Below, piece by piece: positions 41,880 to 50,207 of a stretch of 50,207 nucleotides of DNA (within the stretch, counting starts at the first letter, position 1; the number at the start of each line of letters is the position of its first letter). The translations under genes were made by a program, and so were the position numbers. The stretch lies in assembly GCA_025057645.1 (NCBI GenBank), contig JANXBJ010000018.1:1-50207 (forward strand), in the 5' to 3' direction. The DNA is from Anaerolineales bacterium. GTDB taxonomy: Bacteria > Chloroflexota > Anaerolineae > Anaerolineales > UBA4823. The notes beneath the pieces were generated by a model, which searched no databases, was not told the origin of the DNA, and saw nothing but the letters and a program-made list of their open reading frames with translations.

Positions 41880-42202
41880 GTGGACGCTTTGAACAAGCTT
41901 TGCGCTAGATTGCAATCGTGGATAGACCTAGCGCTTACTTTGAAGGTGCCACATGCTAATGACGAGAAATGCCGTAGAGATGCGGCTCGTTATAGAACTG
42001 AGCTGGACATGGCCCTTTGGGGCAGGTCATGTTCTCAAGGGGTGACGCTCTGGATGATGTTTTCTGGAAGCTGCAACCCCTTATCGGGGAATATTCTATT
42101 TGGGTTCAAAATCACGGGGCAAGGGTGTGTGGCCGGGAATTTGGGACGATCGCTTACGAGGTGCGCTTAGGGATTTGCGGTGACGTTATGCGAAGCAAGT
42201 AA
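41880..42202 (+). pseudogene. Frameshifted small gene of unknown family after osmC
   Basis: A GTG with GAGG about 4 nt upstream opens a frame of 46 codons (VDALNKLCARLQSWIDLAL onward). At 42015-42022 (CTTTGGGG) the protein-like sequence passes to the -1 frame and runs to TAA 42200-42202 (LGQVMFSRGDALDDVFW, GEYSIWVQNHG, REFGTIAYEVRL). Joined, they make about 107 residues of plausible helical protein. One lost base in the T or G run would explain it. I recognise no family. The 155 bp after it, up to the next gene, show nothing. Confidence 0.45.
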
Positions 42203-42357
42203 GTCGGTCAGCCATGAGGGAGAAGCCTACGCCGATCCGTCTTCATCCCTTTTCTCTGCCGAGTTGGTCGATGAAAGACCCTTGGAGGGCTTTGCGGAAT
42301 TGCCTTGAATGCGTAAATCTTGTTCGGCACCTAATGTGAAGTCTCGTTGAGAACCCC

Positions 42358-43650
42358 ATGAGTGAGTCTGAGTTGAGCGAACGCGAAATCGAGATTTTGA
42401 AATTGGTCGCCTTAGGGCTGTCCAACAAAGAAATCGCTTACCGACTTAGGATCAGCCCCAACACGGTTAAGGTGCACCTCAAGAACATTTTCGGCAAGAT
42501 CGGGGTGGTTTCTCGGACCGAAGCGGCGATGTTTGCCGTACGTCAGGGATGGATCGAGGCAGGGAGTCCGTCCGCCGTGGGGACTGCTGAGAGCGAGGAG
42601 AAAGGCAGTGTTTTAGCAAGCGTTCCTGCCCCTTCTCCGCTCCCTCTTGGTCTGCTCGGGGTCGGGGGGTTTGCAGCGGTGGTGGGCTTAGTCGTTCTTC
42701 TGGTCAGCCTTGCTAGTTCAAGCAACCCCCGGGTGATCGAGATCGTGGTCACTCCAACCCCGGAGCCGGTGCGTTGGGAGTTGGTTACTCGCATGCCCGA
42801 ACCCAAGAAATCGATGGCTTACGCAGCGGTGGATAACAAAATCTACATCATTGGCGGGGAGACACCAAATGGAATTAGCGATCGGGTGGATATTTACGAT
42901 ACTGTTACGGAGCAATGGAGCGAAGGGGCACGCAAACCGACGCCTGTGAGCGAAGCCTGTGGGGCATATTTGGGAGGGAAGATCATCGTGGCGGGGGGGA
43001 AGAAGGCGGATGGTTCGGTGACGAATGTGGTAGAGGCCTATGATGTTGTCGAGGACCGCTGGGAGAGGCTGCCGGAGCTGCCCTTCCCATTGGCTGGCGC
43101 TGGGTGTGTTGAGCATGAAGGACACGTGTATCTATTTGGTGGTTTGGATATGGGGAAGACTCGTTCGGAAATCATCCTATATTCAATCTCCGACAAAGTC
43201 GTTAGAATCGTGGGTGAGTTGAGCGTACCTCGAGCATACTTTACGGTAAGCAAGCTAGGCAACCAAGTTTTCCTAGTAGGGGGGTGGGATGGGAAAGATG
43301 CACTGGATAGTATTACTAAATGGTCGTTGGGAACGGTAGAACCGGCTATAGAATTCGGTTCACTGAATGAGGGCCGTTACCGGTTGGCGAGTCAAAGCGT
43401 GTTAGATAGGGTTTACCTGATTGGTGGAACGAACGATTCGTTGGCTATACTCAATTCTTTTGAGTTTGATCCCAAAAACGGGAGACGACGGTTGATCGCA
43501 AATCCGGAAAATAGGCCTTGGTATGGACATGGAGCCGTCTCTCTTGGGGAGCACTTATACGGATTCGGAGGGGCAATTGGGGAAAGAATAGCGGGGGAAC
43601 TCTATCGATTGAGGGTATTGTATACGATCCTATTGCCCATTGTTCAGTGA
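42358..43650 (+). CDS. LuxR-type HTH, membrane segment and Kelch beta-propeller protein
   Basis: This 430-residue protein has a LuxR/GerE HTH at residues about 4-66 (LSEREIEILKLVALGLSNKEIA, ISPNTVKVHLKNIF). A Ser/Pro-rich linker and one membrane segment (97-120) follow. Residues about 140-415 form a Kelch propeller with repeated YIIGGE, IIVAGGK, YLFGGL, FLVGGW and YLIGGT motifs. It ends YTILLPIVQ, like the hydrophobic tail of other exported proteins here. The HTH would be cytoplasmic and the propeller outside, making a one-component sensor, possibly of a surface polymer given the adjacent glycan genes. No strong ribosome site is seen at the ATG. Confidence 0.85.
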   Translation: MSESELSEREIEILKLVALGLSNKEIAYRLRISPNTVKVHLKNIFGKIGVVSRTEAAMFAVRQGWIEAGSPSAVGTAESEEKGSVLASVPAPSPLPLGLLGVGGFAAVVGLVVLLVSLASSSNPRVIEIVVTPTPEPVRWELVTRMPEPKKSMAYAAVDNKIYIIGGETPNGISDRVDIYDTVTEQWSEGARKPTPVSEACGAYLGGKIIVAGGKKADGSVTNVVEAYDVVEDRWERLPELPFPLAGAGCVEHEGHVYLFGGLDMGKTRSEIILYSISDKVVRIVGELSVPRAYFTVSKLGNQVFLVGGWDGKDALDSITKWSLGTVEPAIEFGSLNEGRYRLASQSVLDRVYLIGGTNDSLAILNSFEFDPKNGRRRLIANPENRPWYGHGAVSLGEHLYGFGGAIGERIAGELYRLRVLYTILLPIVQ

Positions 43651-43668
43651 TGAGGTAGTCAAATACTT

Positions 43669-44898
43669 ATGAGAATTTTATTGATCACTTCTACATATCC
43701 AAGGTTTCGAGGGGATGGAGCAGGCTCCTTTATTCATTCGATCTCCGAAAAATTATTGGATCGTGGTCATGAACTGTATGTCATTGCTCCAGATAATCAC
43801 CAATCACAATCGCAATGGCAAAATAAAGTATGTGTTGACAGAATAAGATATATTTGGCCTAAAAAACTGGCAAGACTCGGACATGGGGAATCGCTAAGAT
43901 CCGATACTTATCTTAAGTGGTACTCGTATATTCTAGTGTCCCTTTTCTCTCTTTTTGCGCTTGTGCGAATTGTGACTAACCCTGTGTATCGCAGGGTAGA
44001 TGTTATCTATGCTCATTGGTTATTGCCCGGGGGGTTAATAGGAGCGTTGATAAGTCGGTTGCTCAAAATTCCACTGGTGATTCACCTACATGGGTCAGAT
44101 ATATTTGTTTCTGAACGTTATAAGATTTTTCGTCCCCTTGTCATGTATACCATACACTCTGTGTCCAAGATAATAGCGTGTAGTAAGGATTTGGCAGATA
44201 GAGTCAAAAATCTCGGCGCAAAAGATGTTCAAGTTATTCCATACGGGGTGGATGTTGACTTATTTTTACCAGATCGTAACACGTTGAAGAAAGGTGCCTC
44301 GGGAATTGCAGAACCGAAATATGTAACCGCGATAGGAAGACTTGTAAATAAAAAAGGCTTCAATTACCTAATAATGGCTGCGGAAGAAATTGTCAAGGTT
44401 TATCCTCAGTGTAAAATTCAGATAGTAGGCGATGGTGACCAACGAGATGAGTTAGTAAAATTATCCGACTCTCTGAAATTGCGTGAGAATGTTGTTTTTT
44501 TAGGTAACATACCATGGAGTAAAATACCAGATGTTATGAATAAAACGGATGTATTTGTTCTCCCATCCATAATTGATGATAGGGGAAACGTTGATGGACT
44601 ACCAGTGGTATTGCTCGAAGCCATGTCTTCAGGATGTGCCGTGGTGGCAAGTAAAATCGGGGGAGTGCCCGACGTGATTGTAGACAGGGTTAATGGCATA
44701 CTGGTTGAGCCCAGAAACTACCGCCAACTGGCGGAAGCCATTATATCTCTTCTGTTGGATGATGAATATAGAAATAAGTTGGGTAGGTCGGCCCGAGAGG
44801 AGGTAGAAGCCAATTATACATGGGATGTTATCGTAAAACGTATTGAGATGGTACTAGAAGAGTCTACTATAGTAGCAGCTCGTAGCTGCTCGGGTTAG
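43669..44898 (+). CDS. Glycosyltransferase family 4 protein (GT-B)
   Basis: This 409-residue retaining glycosyltransferase has an N-terminal acceptor domain starting MRILLITSTYPRFRGDGAGSF. The middle contains HLHGSDIF and IIACSKDLADRV, with IPYGVDVDLF. The nucleotide-sugar-binding half has AIGRLVNKKGF, VGDGDQRDEL and the E-x7-E motif (GLPVVLLEAMSSGCAVVASKIGGVPDVI). GAGGT precedes the ATG. It opens the AT-richer island. The sugar and acceptor cannot be deduced. Confidence 0.93.
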   Translation: MRILLITSTYPRFRGDGAGSFIHSISEKLLDRGHELYVIAPDNHQSQSQWQNKVCVDRIRYIWPKKLARLGHGESLRSDTYLKWYSYILVSLFSLFALVRIVTNPVYRRVDVIYAHWLLPGGLIGALISRLLKIPLVIHLHGSDIFVSERYKIFRPLVMYTIHSVSKIIACSKDLADRVKNLGAKDVQVIPYGVDVDLFLPDRNTLKKGASGIAEPKYVTAIGRLVNKKGFNYLIMAAEEIVKVYPQCKIQIVGDGDQRDELVKLSDSLKLRENVVFLGNIPWSKIPDVMNKTDVFVLPSIIDDRGNVDGLPVVLLEAMSSGCAVVASKIGGVPDVIVDRVNGILVEPRNYRQLAEAIISLLLDDEYRNKLGRSAREEVEANYTWDVIVKRIEMVLEESTIVAARSCSG

Positions 44899-44908
44899 AA
44901 GAGGTAAA

Positions 44909-46042
44909 TTGGTTAGAGTCCTTGTTGATGCCTCTGATATTACGAATCTTTCCGGCAGCCGCACAGCCGTTTATGAATTATATGATGCTGTTTTTCGGTT
45001 GAAAAGCGATTGGAATTTCGTGGTTCTCGTGAGCCAAGTAGAAGAGGGGTTCAGTAAATACCCGTGGGTAAAGCAAATTTGCATTCCATACGGCAATAGG
45101 CTTCTACAAAGAGTTTTTATTCAGTTGGTTATTCTCAGATATGATTTGTCTAGAAGAATTGACGTAGTGCATTTCTCAAGATCGATAGGGGGTATTACTA
45201 TTAATGCAAAGAATGTGCTTTCCGTGTTTGATATAACTCCCTTAATATACCCTAAGTACTATCCGAAATCCACGTATCTATACTGGAAGTGCTTAGCTCC
45301 GTTTCTATTCCCTTATACCAATAAGATTGTCGCGATCTCGCAAACGGTGAAAAGTGACCTTATTAGGTACTATCCCGGTATAGATAATAATAAAGTCGAT
45401 GTTGTTTATTGCGCCCCAAAGTCGACCCTTTTATCCAAGCCCAGAGCTATAGAGGTCAAGCAGGTACGATTGAAGTATGGGTTACCTGACGAATATTTGT
45501 TGTATTTGGGAATTCTGGCTAGAAAGAAAAACTTGCCCACCTTGGTAGACGCTTTATTTTTACTTAAAAAAAGATGCGTACGATTCCCGCCTCTAGTTGT
45601 GGCTGGAGGTATCTACCGCAAGAGCGATGATTATAGAGCATTGATGGACACCATTTCCAGAAAGAATATGGAGAGGGATATTCTTGTTGTAGGTCCTGTC
45701 CATGACAATGACTTGGCGGCATTACTTCATGGAGCTTTCATTTTCTTGTACCCATCATTGCACGAGGGATTTGGTATACCTTGTCTTGAAGCAATGGCTT
45801 GTGGTGTCCCCGTGATCACGACAAATAGTGGGGCCATCCCTGAGGTTGTAGGTGATGCGGCGATACTCGTTCAGAATCCATTAGATTCTGAGCTTTTTGC
45901 GGATGCAATATGTGCTTTGCTAAACGACCCTCAATTACGCCGAACACTGATTGAGAGAGGACTTAAGCGAGCACGCAATTTCAGTTGGACGAGTTCAGCA
46001 AAAAGATTAATCGAGATTTTTGAATCTATTGTTCAAGGATGA
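44909..46042 (+). CDS. Glycosyltransferase family 4-like protein (mannosyltransferase-like)
   Basis: This 377-residue GT-B enzyme starts at a TTG with GAGG 4 nt upstream. Its N-terminus reads VRVLVDASDITNLSGSRTAVYELYDA. Characteristic blocks are SVFDITPLIYPKYYP, VAISQTVKSDLIRYY, YLLYLGILARKKNLPTLVDAL, LYPSLHEGFGIPCLEAMACGVPVITTNSGAIPEV and the usual C-terminal helices. It lies 10 bp after the first glycosyltransferase and overlaps the methyltransferase by 4 nt. The mannose-like specificity is only a resemblance. Confidence 0.9.
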   Translation: MVRVLVDASDITNLSGSRTAVYELYDAVFRLKSDWNFVVLVSQVEEGFSKYPWVKQICIPYGNRLLQRVFIQLVILRYDLSRRIDVVHFSRSIGGITINAKNVLSVFDITPLIYPKYYPKSTYLYWKCLAPFLFPYTNKIVAISQTVKSDLIRYYPGIDNNKVDVVYCAPKSTLLSKPRAIEVKQVRLKYGLPDEYLLYLGILARKKNLPTLVDALFLLKKRCVRFPPLVVAGGIYRKSDDYRALMDTISRKNMERDILVVGPVHDNDLAALLHGAFIFLYPSLHEGFGIPCLEAMACGVPVITTNSGAIPEVVGDAAILVQNPLDSELFADAICALLNDPQLRRTLIERGLKRARNFSWTSSAKRLIEIFESIVQG

Positions 46043-46830
46043 GTATGAAAGTAATTAGTCCAGAAGATTATGACGATGAATATTACTTATCTGAGTGCAA
46101 TGGTTATCGTGAGTTCTCATTAGGAGATAATAGTAGGGCGCCTAGGCGTTTACAAGTTATTTGGAATATTGCTAGTCTGAGTCCTGAAATGAAACTCTTA
46201 GATGCGGGTTGTGGAAGAGGAGAAATATTGAGTAAGTGTATCCATGAGAATATTTTTTCTGTTGGAGTCGATTATTCGAAATATGCATTGAGAATAGCTA
46301 GGAACTTTTTGGTTAGAAACTGCAAAGGGGAAAGCGAGAGCATCAGATTAATCCGAGGAGATCTGAGGCGACTACCTCTTGCTAATAATTTATTCGACTG
46401 TGTAATTATGAGTGATGTAATCGAACATATTCACCCAAAGTATATTTTGGATGTGCTCGTAGAAATAAGAAGGATTTTGCGAATAAATGGCAAATTAGTT
46501 GTTCATACAATGCCCAATCTTTGGTATTATCGGTTCGGATATCCTCTATTTCGTCTTGTTGAATTGCTGCGAGGGAATAAGTTGCCTCAAAACCCACGAG
46601 ACCGGTATAAGTTTTCTCATTTTCATGTTAATGAACAAACGCCACATAGCTTGAACTCTATCCTAAGAGAAGCTGGCTTTAAGACGAAGGTGTGGTTGTA
46701 TGACTATCGAAGTTATTCCGAGTATCCTATACTCATGAGATTATGTATGAGGTTTGTAACTAGGGCTCCTCTGCTCAATGCGATATTTTGCGATGATATA
46801 TTCGCTGTAGCAACTAAGACGCATGATTGA
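46039..46830 (+). CDS. SAM-dependent methyltransferase (class I)
   Basis: This 263-residue class I methyltransferase has motif I LLDAGCGRGEIL (about residues 53-64), the acidic end of strand 2 in SVGVDYSKYAL, GDLRRLPLANNLFDCVIMSDVIEHI (motif post-II to IV) and LRINGKLVVHTMPN. The C-terminal third (FRLVELLRGNKLPQNPRDRYKFSHFHV) resembles glycan-cluster methyltransferases. Its ATG overlaps the glycosyltransferase stop. It probably methylates a sugar or lipid intermediate of the surface polymer; this is inferred from position. Confidence 0.88.
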   Translation: MSMKVISPEDYDDEYYLSECNGYREFSLGDNSRAPRRLQVIWNIASLSPEMKLLDAGCGRGEILSKCIHENIFSVGVDYSKYALRIARNFLVRNCKGESESIRLIRGDLRRLPLANNLFDCVIMSDVIEHIHPKYILDVLVEIRRILRINGKLVVHTMPNLWYYRFGYPLFRLVELLRGNKLPQNPRDRYKFSHFHVNEQTPHSLNSILREAGFKTKVWLYDYRSYSEYPILMRLCMRFVTRAPLLNAIFCDDIFAVATKTHD

Positions 46831-47542
46831 AAACAACGAGTATCTCGAATCACGAAGGAAAAAGGCGAAAAAAATCGTCAGTATATTGTCTGAGTTTCAC
46901 AAGAAGAGATTAGGCCATATAAGTCGATTGTGCCTCGATGTAGGTAGCAATATTGGAATTATTACAGCTGGCCTATCCTCTTGGTGCAATAAGGTTATAG
47001 GGATTGATCTCTCTTATGATCTAGTCAAGTTAGCAAAGAGCAGTAGTACAGAAGAAAGAGCAACTTACTTTCTCGTGGGGGATGGTCTCAGTTTGCCCTT
47101 TAGATCGGAAGCCTTTGATTTAGTTGTATGTGCACAAGTATATGAACATACTAGATCACCCGCCCTCTTGTTTCAAGAGATCTACCGTGTGCTGCGCCCC
47201 GGTGCGATATGCTTTTTTAGTGGGCCGAACAGGCTGTGGTTCTATGAATACCACTACGGATGGTACTTTTTGCACTGGTTGCCAAGAAAGTTACTAGACA
47301 CCTATCTTCTAAGAGTGTATGGGAAGAGTTTTGATCTAAACTTACTTAGTTATTGGCAAATAAGGAAAATGTGTTCTATGTTCGAAGTAGTTGACTACGG
47401 TTTCTATGTGGCTTATGAGTTGGGCGGGGTAGTAGAAGAAGAAAGTCTAAGGAAGTTTCTTGCTGCTTTGATTCCGCGCTCTTTTGCGAGATATTTCCCG
47501 TTTTTGCTTCCCAATTTTAACTGGATACTGGTAAAGCGCTAA
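46823..47542 (+). CDS. SAM-dependent methyltransferase (class I), second copy of the type
   Basis: This 239-residue class I methyltransferase has motif I LCLDVGSNIGIITAGL (about residues 36-51), VIGIDLSYDLVKLAK, GDGLSLPFRSEAFDLVVCAQVYEH and LRPGAICFFSGPNRLW. The C-terminal region contains YEYHYGWYFLHWLPRKLLD. It overlaps the previous gene by 8 nt. It is distinct in sequence from its neighbour, so the pair is not a recent duplication. It ends the tightly coupled glycan set; the next gene has its own promoter. Confidence 0.88.
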   Translation: MIENNEYLESRRKKAKKIVSILSEFHKKRLGHISRLCLDVGSNIGIITAGLSSWCNKVIGIDLSYDLVKLAKSSSTEERATYFLVGDGLSLPFRSEAFDLVVCAQVYEHTRSPALLFQEIYRVLRPGAICFFSGPNRLWFYEYHYGWYFLHWLPRKLLDTYLLRVYGKSFDLNLLSYWQIRKMCSMFEVVDYGFYVAYELGGVVEEESLRKFLAALIPRSFARYFPFLLPNFNWILVKR

Positions 47543-47559
47543 ATAATACAAACGGGTAA

Positions 47560-47588
47560 TTGAGTTATCGTCAATAAGCGGTTATAAG
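47560..47588 (+). promoter_or_regulatory. Promoter of the four-repeat secreted protein
   Basis: TTGAGT (47560-47565) and TATAAG (47583-47588) are 17 bp apart. The leader of about 35 nt ends in AAGGAGAAG before the ATG. Confidence 0.68.
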
Positions 47589-47629
47589 CTAGCAAAGTTA
47601 TTCGTATTAACAAGCAAGGAGAAGATCAA

Positions 47630-49075
47630 ATGAAAAAAATAGTGTGTTTCTTGTCTATTCTGTTAGTGGCTCTACTAGTTCACGGTAAAGCCTACGCTCT
47701 ACCATCAGGACCGTGGGTCTCCGGAGTAACTGTCGCCAACCTAACGAACGAGCAAGCAAATGTTCAAATAACGTTTTATAACCAAGATGGAAGTGTTGCT
47801 CTCTCGTTTAACGGTGGGACTATCCCAGGCAATGCATCCAAGACATGGTACTTACCTAGTCACGTTTCTGGATTGAGTAGCGGATTCATAGGTTCAGCCG
47901 TTGTCAGTTCTGATAAGCAAATTGCAGCGATTGTTAATACTCAATTACCAAGTGGTTCGAATCCAGCAAGGGTGGGAACAAGTGCTGGGGTAACTACCCC
48001 TGCAGAGACCGTCTATGCGACCCAAATCATGAAGAACTATTATGGGTGGAATTCATATTGTGCAGTTCAAAATACCGGGTCTTCTGCGTTTACAGTGTCT
48101 GCCTTTTATTATGACCAAAATGGTAATCAAGTTGGATCTGCTAGGACGCAATCTATTCCAGCTAATGCTAGCTACATTTTCGATCAATCGACAGATTCCG
48201 GACTACCTAATGGATTCAACGGCTCTGCGAAATTTGTGGGAGGCCCCAGTAATTTGCTTGCAGTGGTTTGTAACTTTTATAATGCTGGAACCGGCAGCAC
48301 CGATGCTCAATTCCATAGTTACAATGGGATGGGGTTTGGAGGAACAACCCTTTACGTCCCTCGTGTGGTAAAGGACTTTTATAACTATCAAAGCGGTTTG
48401 AAGATTCAGAATATTGGTACAGAACCGTTGACTGTCACTATTACCTTTAACTTCAATGGGATAAACTATACACTGACATCCCCCTCAATTGGTCCAGGAC
48501 GGTCATGGGGTCCTTATATGGGAGATCCATCCCAATTGGCAGGCGCAACGCCAAGCTTGTTGGGAGTTAGCGGAAGTGGTTCAGCGGTTATTAGTGTAAA
48601 TGATCCTAATCCCAATAAACAAATTATCGCTACGATCAACGAGGATAATAGGGTAAATCCGGCAGGTAGGGGCGTCACCTATGAGGCAGGCCTACCATCG
48701 GAAGCGAGTAATGTGATTGTGTTTCCACAGATAACCTCTGAATATTACGGATATAGCAGTGGCTGGCAAGTAATGAAGATTGAAAGCGGAACCGCAAACT
48801 GCACCGCTTCATACTCAGCTTCCGGTCCCATAGCTGCCTTCACGGAAAACTTTGTCCTAAGTGACAGCAATCCATCGTTTAGTCGCTTTGCTCCCGACGC
48901 ACCTGGAATGTTAGCCGGACCCGCCAACGACAATTATAACGGAGCAGTAACTATTAACTGCACTGGAGCAAAAGTAATTGGTATTTCTAACTTGTCATTT
49001 AGATACGATCGTGACACTCGCTATGGTAACTTGACTGGAGATAGCTTTACGACAGCCAGAGGTATAAATAAATAA
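47630..49075 (+). CDS. Secreted protein with four beta-rich repeats
   Basis: This 481-residue protein has a signal peptide (MKKIVCFLSILLVALLVHG...ALP) and four related units of about 105 residues. Each begins near a VxxPQ/VYATQ/LYVPR-type strand and contains a YYGW/YNYQ/YYGYSSG segment, an NTG/NIG turn and an FxGSA- or SGSAVI-type strand. Glycosylation-type Asn/Ser-rich loops are frequent. Cysteines are few. Nothing matches a catalytic motif. It sits right after the polysaccharide genes with its own promoter, so a surface structural or adhesin role is plausible. A 12-bp hairpin follows. Confidence 0.72.
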   Translation: MKKIVCFLSILLVALLVHGKAYALPSGPWVSGVTVANLTNEQANVQITFYNQDGSVALSFNGGTIPGNASKTWYLPSHVSGLSSGFIGSAVVSSDKQIAAIVNTQLPSGSNPARVGTSAGVTTPAETVYATQIMKNYYGWNSYCAVQNTGSSAFTVSAFYYDQNGNQVGSARTQSIPANASYIFDQSTDSGLPNGFNGSAKFVGGPSNLLAVVCNFYNAGTGSTDAQFHSYNGMGFGGTTLYVPRVVKDFYNYQSGLKIQNIGTEPLTVTITFNFNGINYTLTSPSIGPGRSWGPYMGDPSQLAGATPSLLGVSGSGSAVISVNDPNPNKQIIATINEDNRVNPAGRGVTYEAGLPSEASNVIVFPQITSEYYGYSSGWQVMKIESGTANCTASYSASGPIAAFTENFVLSDSNPSFSRFAPDAPGMLAGPANDNYNGAVTINCTGAKVIGISNLSFRYDRDTRYGNLTGDSFTTARGINK

Positions 49076-49104
49076 TGTAAAAACTGGAGCATAAAAATGA
49101 CTGC

Positions 49105-49133
49105 ATGCGAGCCATCTTCTCGATGGCTCGCAT
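49105..49133 (+). terminator. Perfect 12-bp hairpin after the repeat protein
   Basis: ATGCGAGCCATC (49105-49116) and GATGGCTCGCAT (49122-49133) pair across a TTCTC loop. No T-run follows, so it is a probable but atypical terminator. It separates the repeat protein from the lipoprotein gene. Confidence 0.6.
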
Positions 49134-49171
49134 AGTTGATTCTACATTGCTAATGACTCTGGAGTTTATCG

Positions 49172-49660
49172 ATGAGAACCGGATATATCTTTTGGGTTGT
49201 AACTCTTTTTATAACGAGCTGTCAAAGTGCTACTATACCTACAAATTCGCCGTATCCAGGAGTCACTCAAAGACAATCACTGTCGGAGCCTACTATTCAA
49301 AGTGATTTTAGTTCAATTTGGAATTCTACACCTCAGTTAGGAAAATCTGTTATCAGAGGGCGAATTGTTCTCAAGGATACATCTATACTCATTGGGGAGT
49401 TGTATTTGGCAAATGCAGTACCAACCAGCAGTGCTGAAATCCTGCTGCTAGAATTGGATCGGGAGAGGGCCTCAAAAGCGATCATTGACCGAGAAACTGG
49501 AAGATTTATTTTTCTCGATATCGAGCCTGGCGTTTATGGGATAATTGCATGGGAACCACTGAATTCTTTTCCACTTAGTGATCATCGTGAAGGAAAGACG
49601 CTATTTATCGAAGTTGAACCGAACGAAATAATTGATTTGGGTGATATTCCCGTCCCATGA
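49172..49660 (+). CDS. Small lipoprotein with carboxypeptidase-regulatory-like domain
   Basis: This 162-residue protein has a signal MRTGYIFWVVTLFITSC with a lipobox-like FITSC and a Ser/Pro/Thr-rich spacer. A beta-sandwich pattern (VIRGRIVLKDT, SSAEILLLELD, TGRFIFLDIEPGVYGIIAWEP) resembles carboxypeptidase regulatory-like domains. GGAG about 8 nt upstream supports the ATG. Function is unknown; it probably sits outside the membrane with the surface-polymer products. Confidence 0.68.
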   Translation: MRTGYIFWVVTLFITSCQSATIPTNSPYPGVTQRQSLSEPTIQSDFSSIWNSTPQLGKSVIRGRIVLKDTSILIGELYLANAVPTSSAEILLLELDRERASKAIIDRETGRFIFLDIEPGVYGIIAWEPLNSFPLSDHREGKTLFIEVEPNEIIDLGDIPVP

Positions 49661-49973
49661 TCTTATGCTGTTACCTGCGAAATACCAGCAGCGCTTAAAA
49701 AATTTTTACAAGTTCGCTGTTTTCCGGAAGTGGTTTGCAAAGCATGGTGGAGGTAGTGGAACTAATTTAGCATTTTTCCACCATAAATTTTGAAGTCGTT
49801 TATTTATGCAATAATATGCATTCGCATCTTCAAAGATAAGCTGAGGGCATTAGACCGTATCTTGTCGGGTTCGAGTTCGTTTTTCAGTGAGGAGTTAAGG
49901 TTTTAAAGGTTGTAATTCCATTTGTCTTGCCTAAGGTGCTTTGTTGCTGGTGGTTCAACTCGAGTTAAGTAAG
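49661..49973. other. Intergenic region before the transposase fragment
   Basis: The stretch is AT-rich. One 8-bp inverted repeat (ATGGTGGA 49744-49751, TCCACCAT 49777-49784) spans a 25-nt loop. The inner end of the insertion sequence should lie here, but it cannot be placed because the outer end is beyond the window. No gene is seen. Confidence 0.5.
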
Positions 49974-50207
49974 TCATTGCATGAATTTTAATAAACAGAA
50001 GCGATCAACGCGGCTACAGTCATTCTGCCGCTCCAGTTGATCAATAACAGACCGGACAAGCTCAGCCATGTCTGGATAGAGCTTGTTGAGAGAAATCCGC
50101 TCCTTGAGGTAACGCCAGAAGCGTTCAATTGGGTTCAGTTCTGAACAATAGGCGGGCAACCAAATCACGCTCACCCGATGCTCGAACAAACTCAAGGCCG
50201 CCAAGGA
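49974..50207 (-). mobile_element. IS630-family transposase, C-terminal part, truncated at window edge
   Basis: The frame is open to the window edge, so only the last 77 or so residues are present. VIWLPAYCSELNPIERFWRYLK is the IS630/Tc1-type signature around the third catalytic acid (E in NPIE). The remaining helical tail is normal. The frame is intact as far as seen. It marks the right border of the surface-polysaccharide island and may have helped its movement. Confidence 0.85.

Noticed and set aside
42202-42357. Promoter for the Kelch protein (TTGAAT near 42302)
   Set aside because: The nearest -10-like sequence (TAATGT) is 21 bp away, too far for a convincing sigma70 promoter.
49860-49900. 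tRNA T-arm-like GGTTCGAGTTC
   Set aside because: The flanking bases cannot pair as a T-stem, and no acceptor stem or anticodon arm is present.

Overview
The window looks like bacterial chromosome, most likely Chloroflexota of the Anaerolineae/Caldilineae type and possibly from a warm habitat. This is an inference from gene families, not from a marker gene. The clues are exported proteins ending in a short hydrophobic LPLLLR- or LLPIVQ-like tail, a LuxR-HTH/membrane/Kelch protein, a serial block of large GT-C-like membrane proteins, a Tat-exported L,D-transpeptidase and a Cas10 of the Csx11 kind. No rRNA, tRNA or CRISPR array was found.

Layout. (1) 1-6234: the right part of a type III CRISPR-Cas locus: a 5'-truncated Cas10/Csx11-like gene with a degenerate cyclase motif, a Cmr4-like RAMP, a Cmr5-like small subunit, another RAMP, then cas1-cas2-cas4. 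(2) 6744-20576: a catabolic and transport region for a methylated amine, probably glycine betaine. It holds a DeoR regulator, a dimethylglycine/sarcosine dehydrogenase-like FAD-GcvT protein, a GbcA-like Rieske oxygenase, an MttB-family methyltransferase, a metallophosphoesterase, an APC permease and a PotABCD-type ABC transporter whose binding-protein gene carries an in-frame TAA. (3) 20644-22067, minus strand: two exported proteins of unknown function. (4) 22376-30375: a csoR-copZ-copA copper operon behind a 45-bp perfect palindrome, then an L,D-transpeptidase, CcdA, a glutaredoxin-DUF2085 fusion, and pgeF-yggS-yggT-yggU. (5) 33422-30386, minus strand: a coiled-coil zinc-ribbon protein and a membrane-anchored NACHT-HEAT NTPase. 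(6) 33547-40233: four large membrane proteins, including two tandem paralogues and a YfhO-like protein. (7) 40417-43650: an HDAC-family deacetylase, OsmC, a frameshifted small gene and a LuxR-TM-Kelch protein. (8) 43669-49660: an AT-richer surface-polysaccharide island with two glycosyltransferases, two methyltransferases, a four-repeat secreted protein and a small lipoprotein, ending at a partial IS630-type transposase.

How the parts work together. In the betaine region the Rieske oxygenase would make dimethylglycine, which the FAD-GcvT enzyme would demethylate further. The MttB homologue would be a corrinoid-dependent alternative route, and the permease and ABC system would supply substrate. 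In the copper region CsoR represses copZ-copA until Cu(I) binds. The downstream CcdA and the glutaredoxin-DUF2085 protein suggest envelope thiol chemistry beside copper export. Two genes, the ABC binding protein and the small gene after osmC, are each broken by a single-base-scale change. They may be true pseudogenes or consensus errors.
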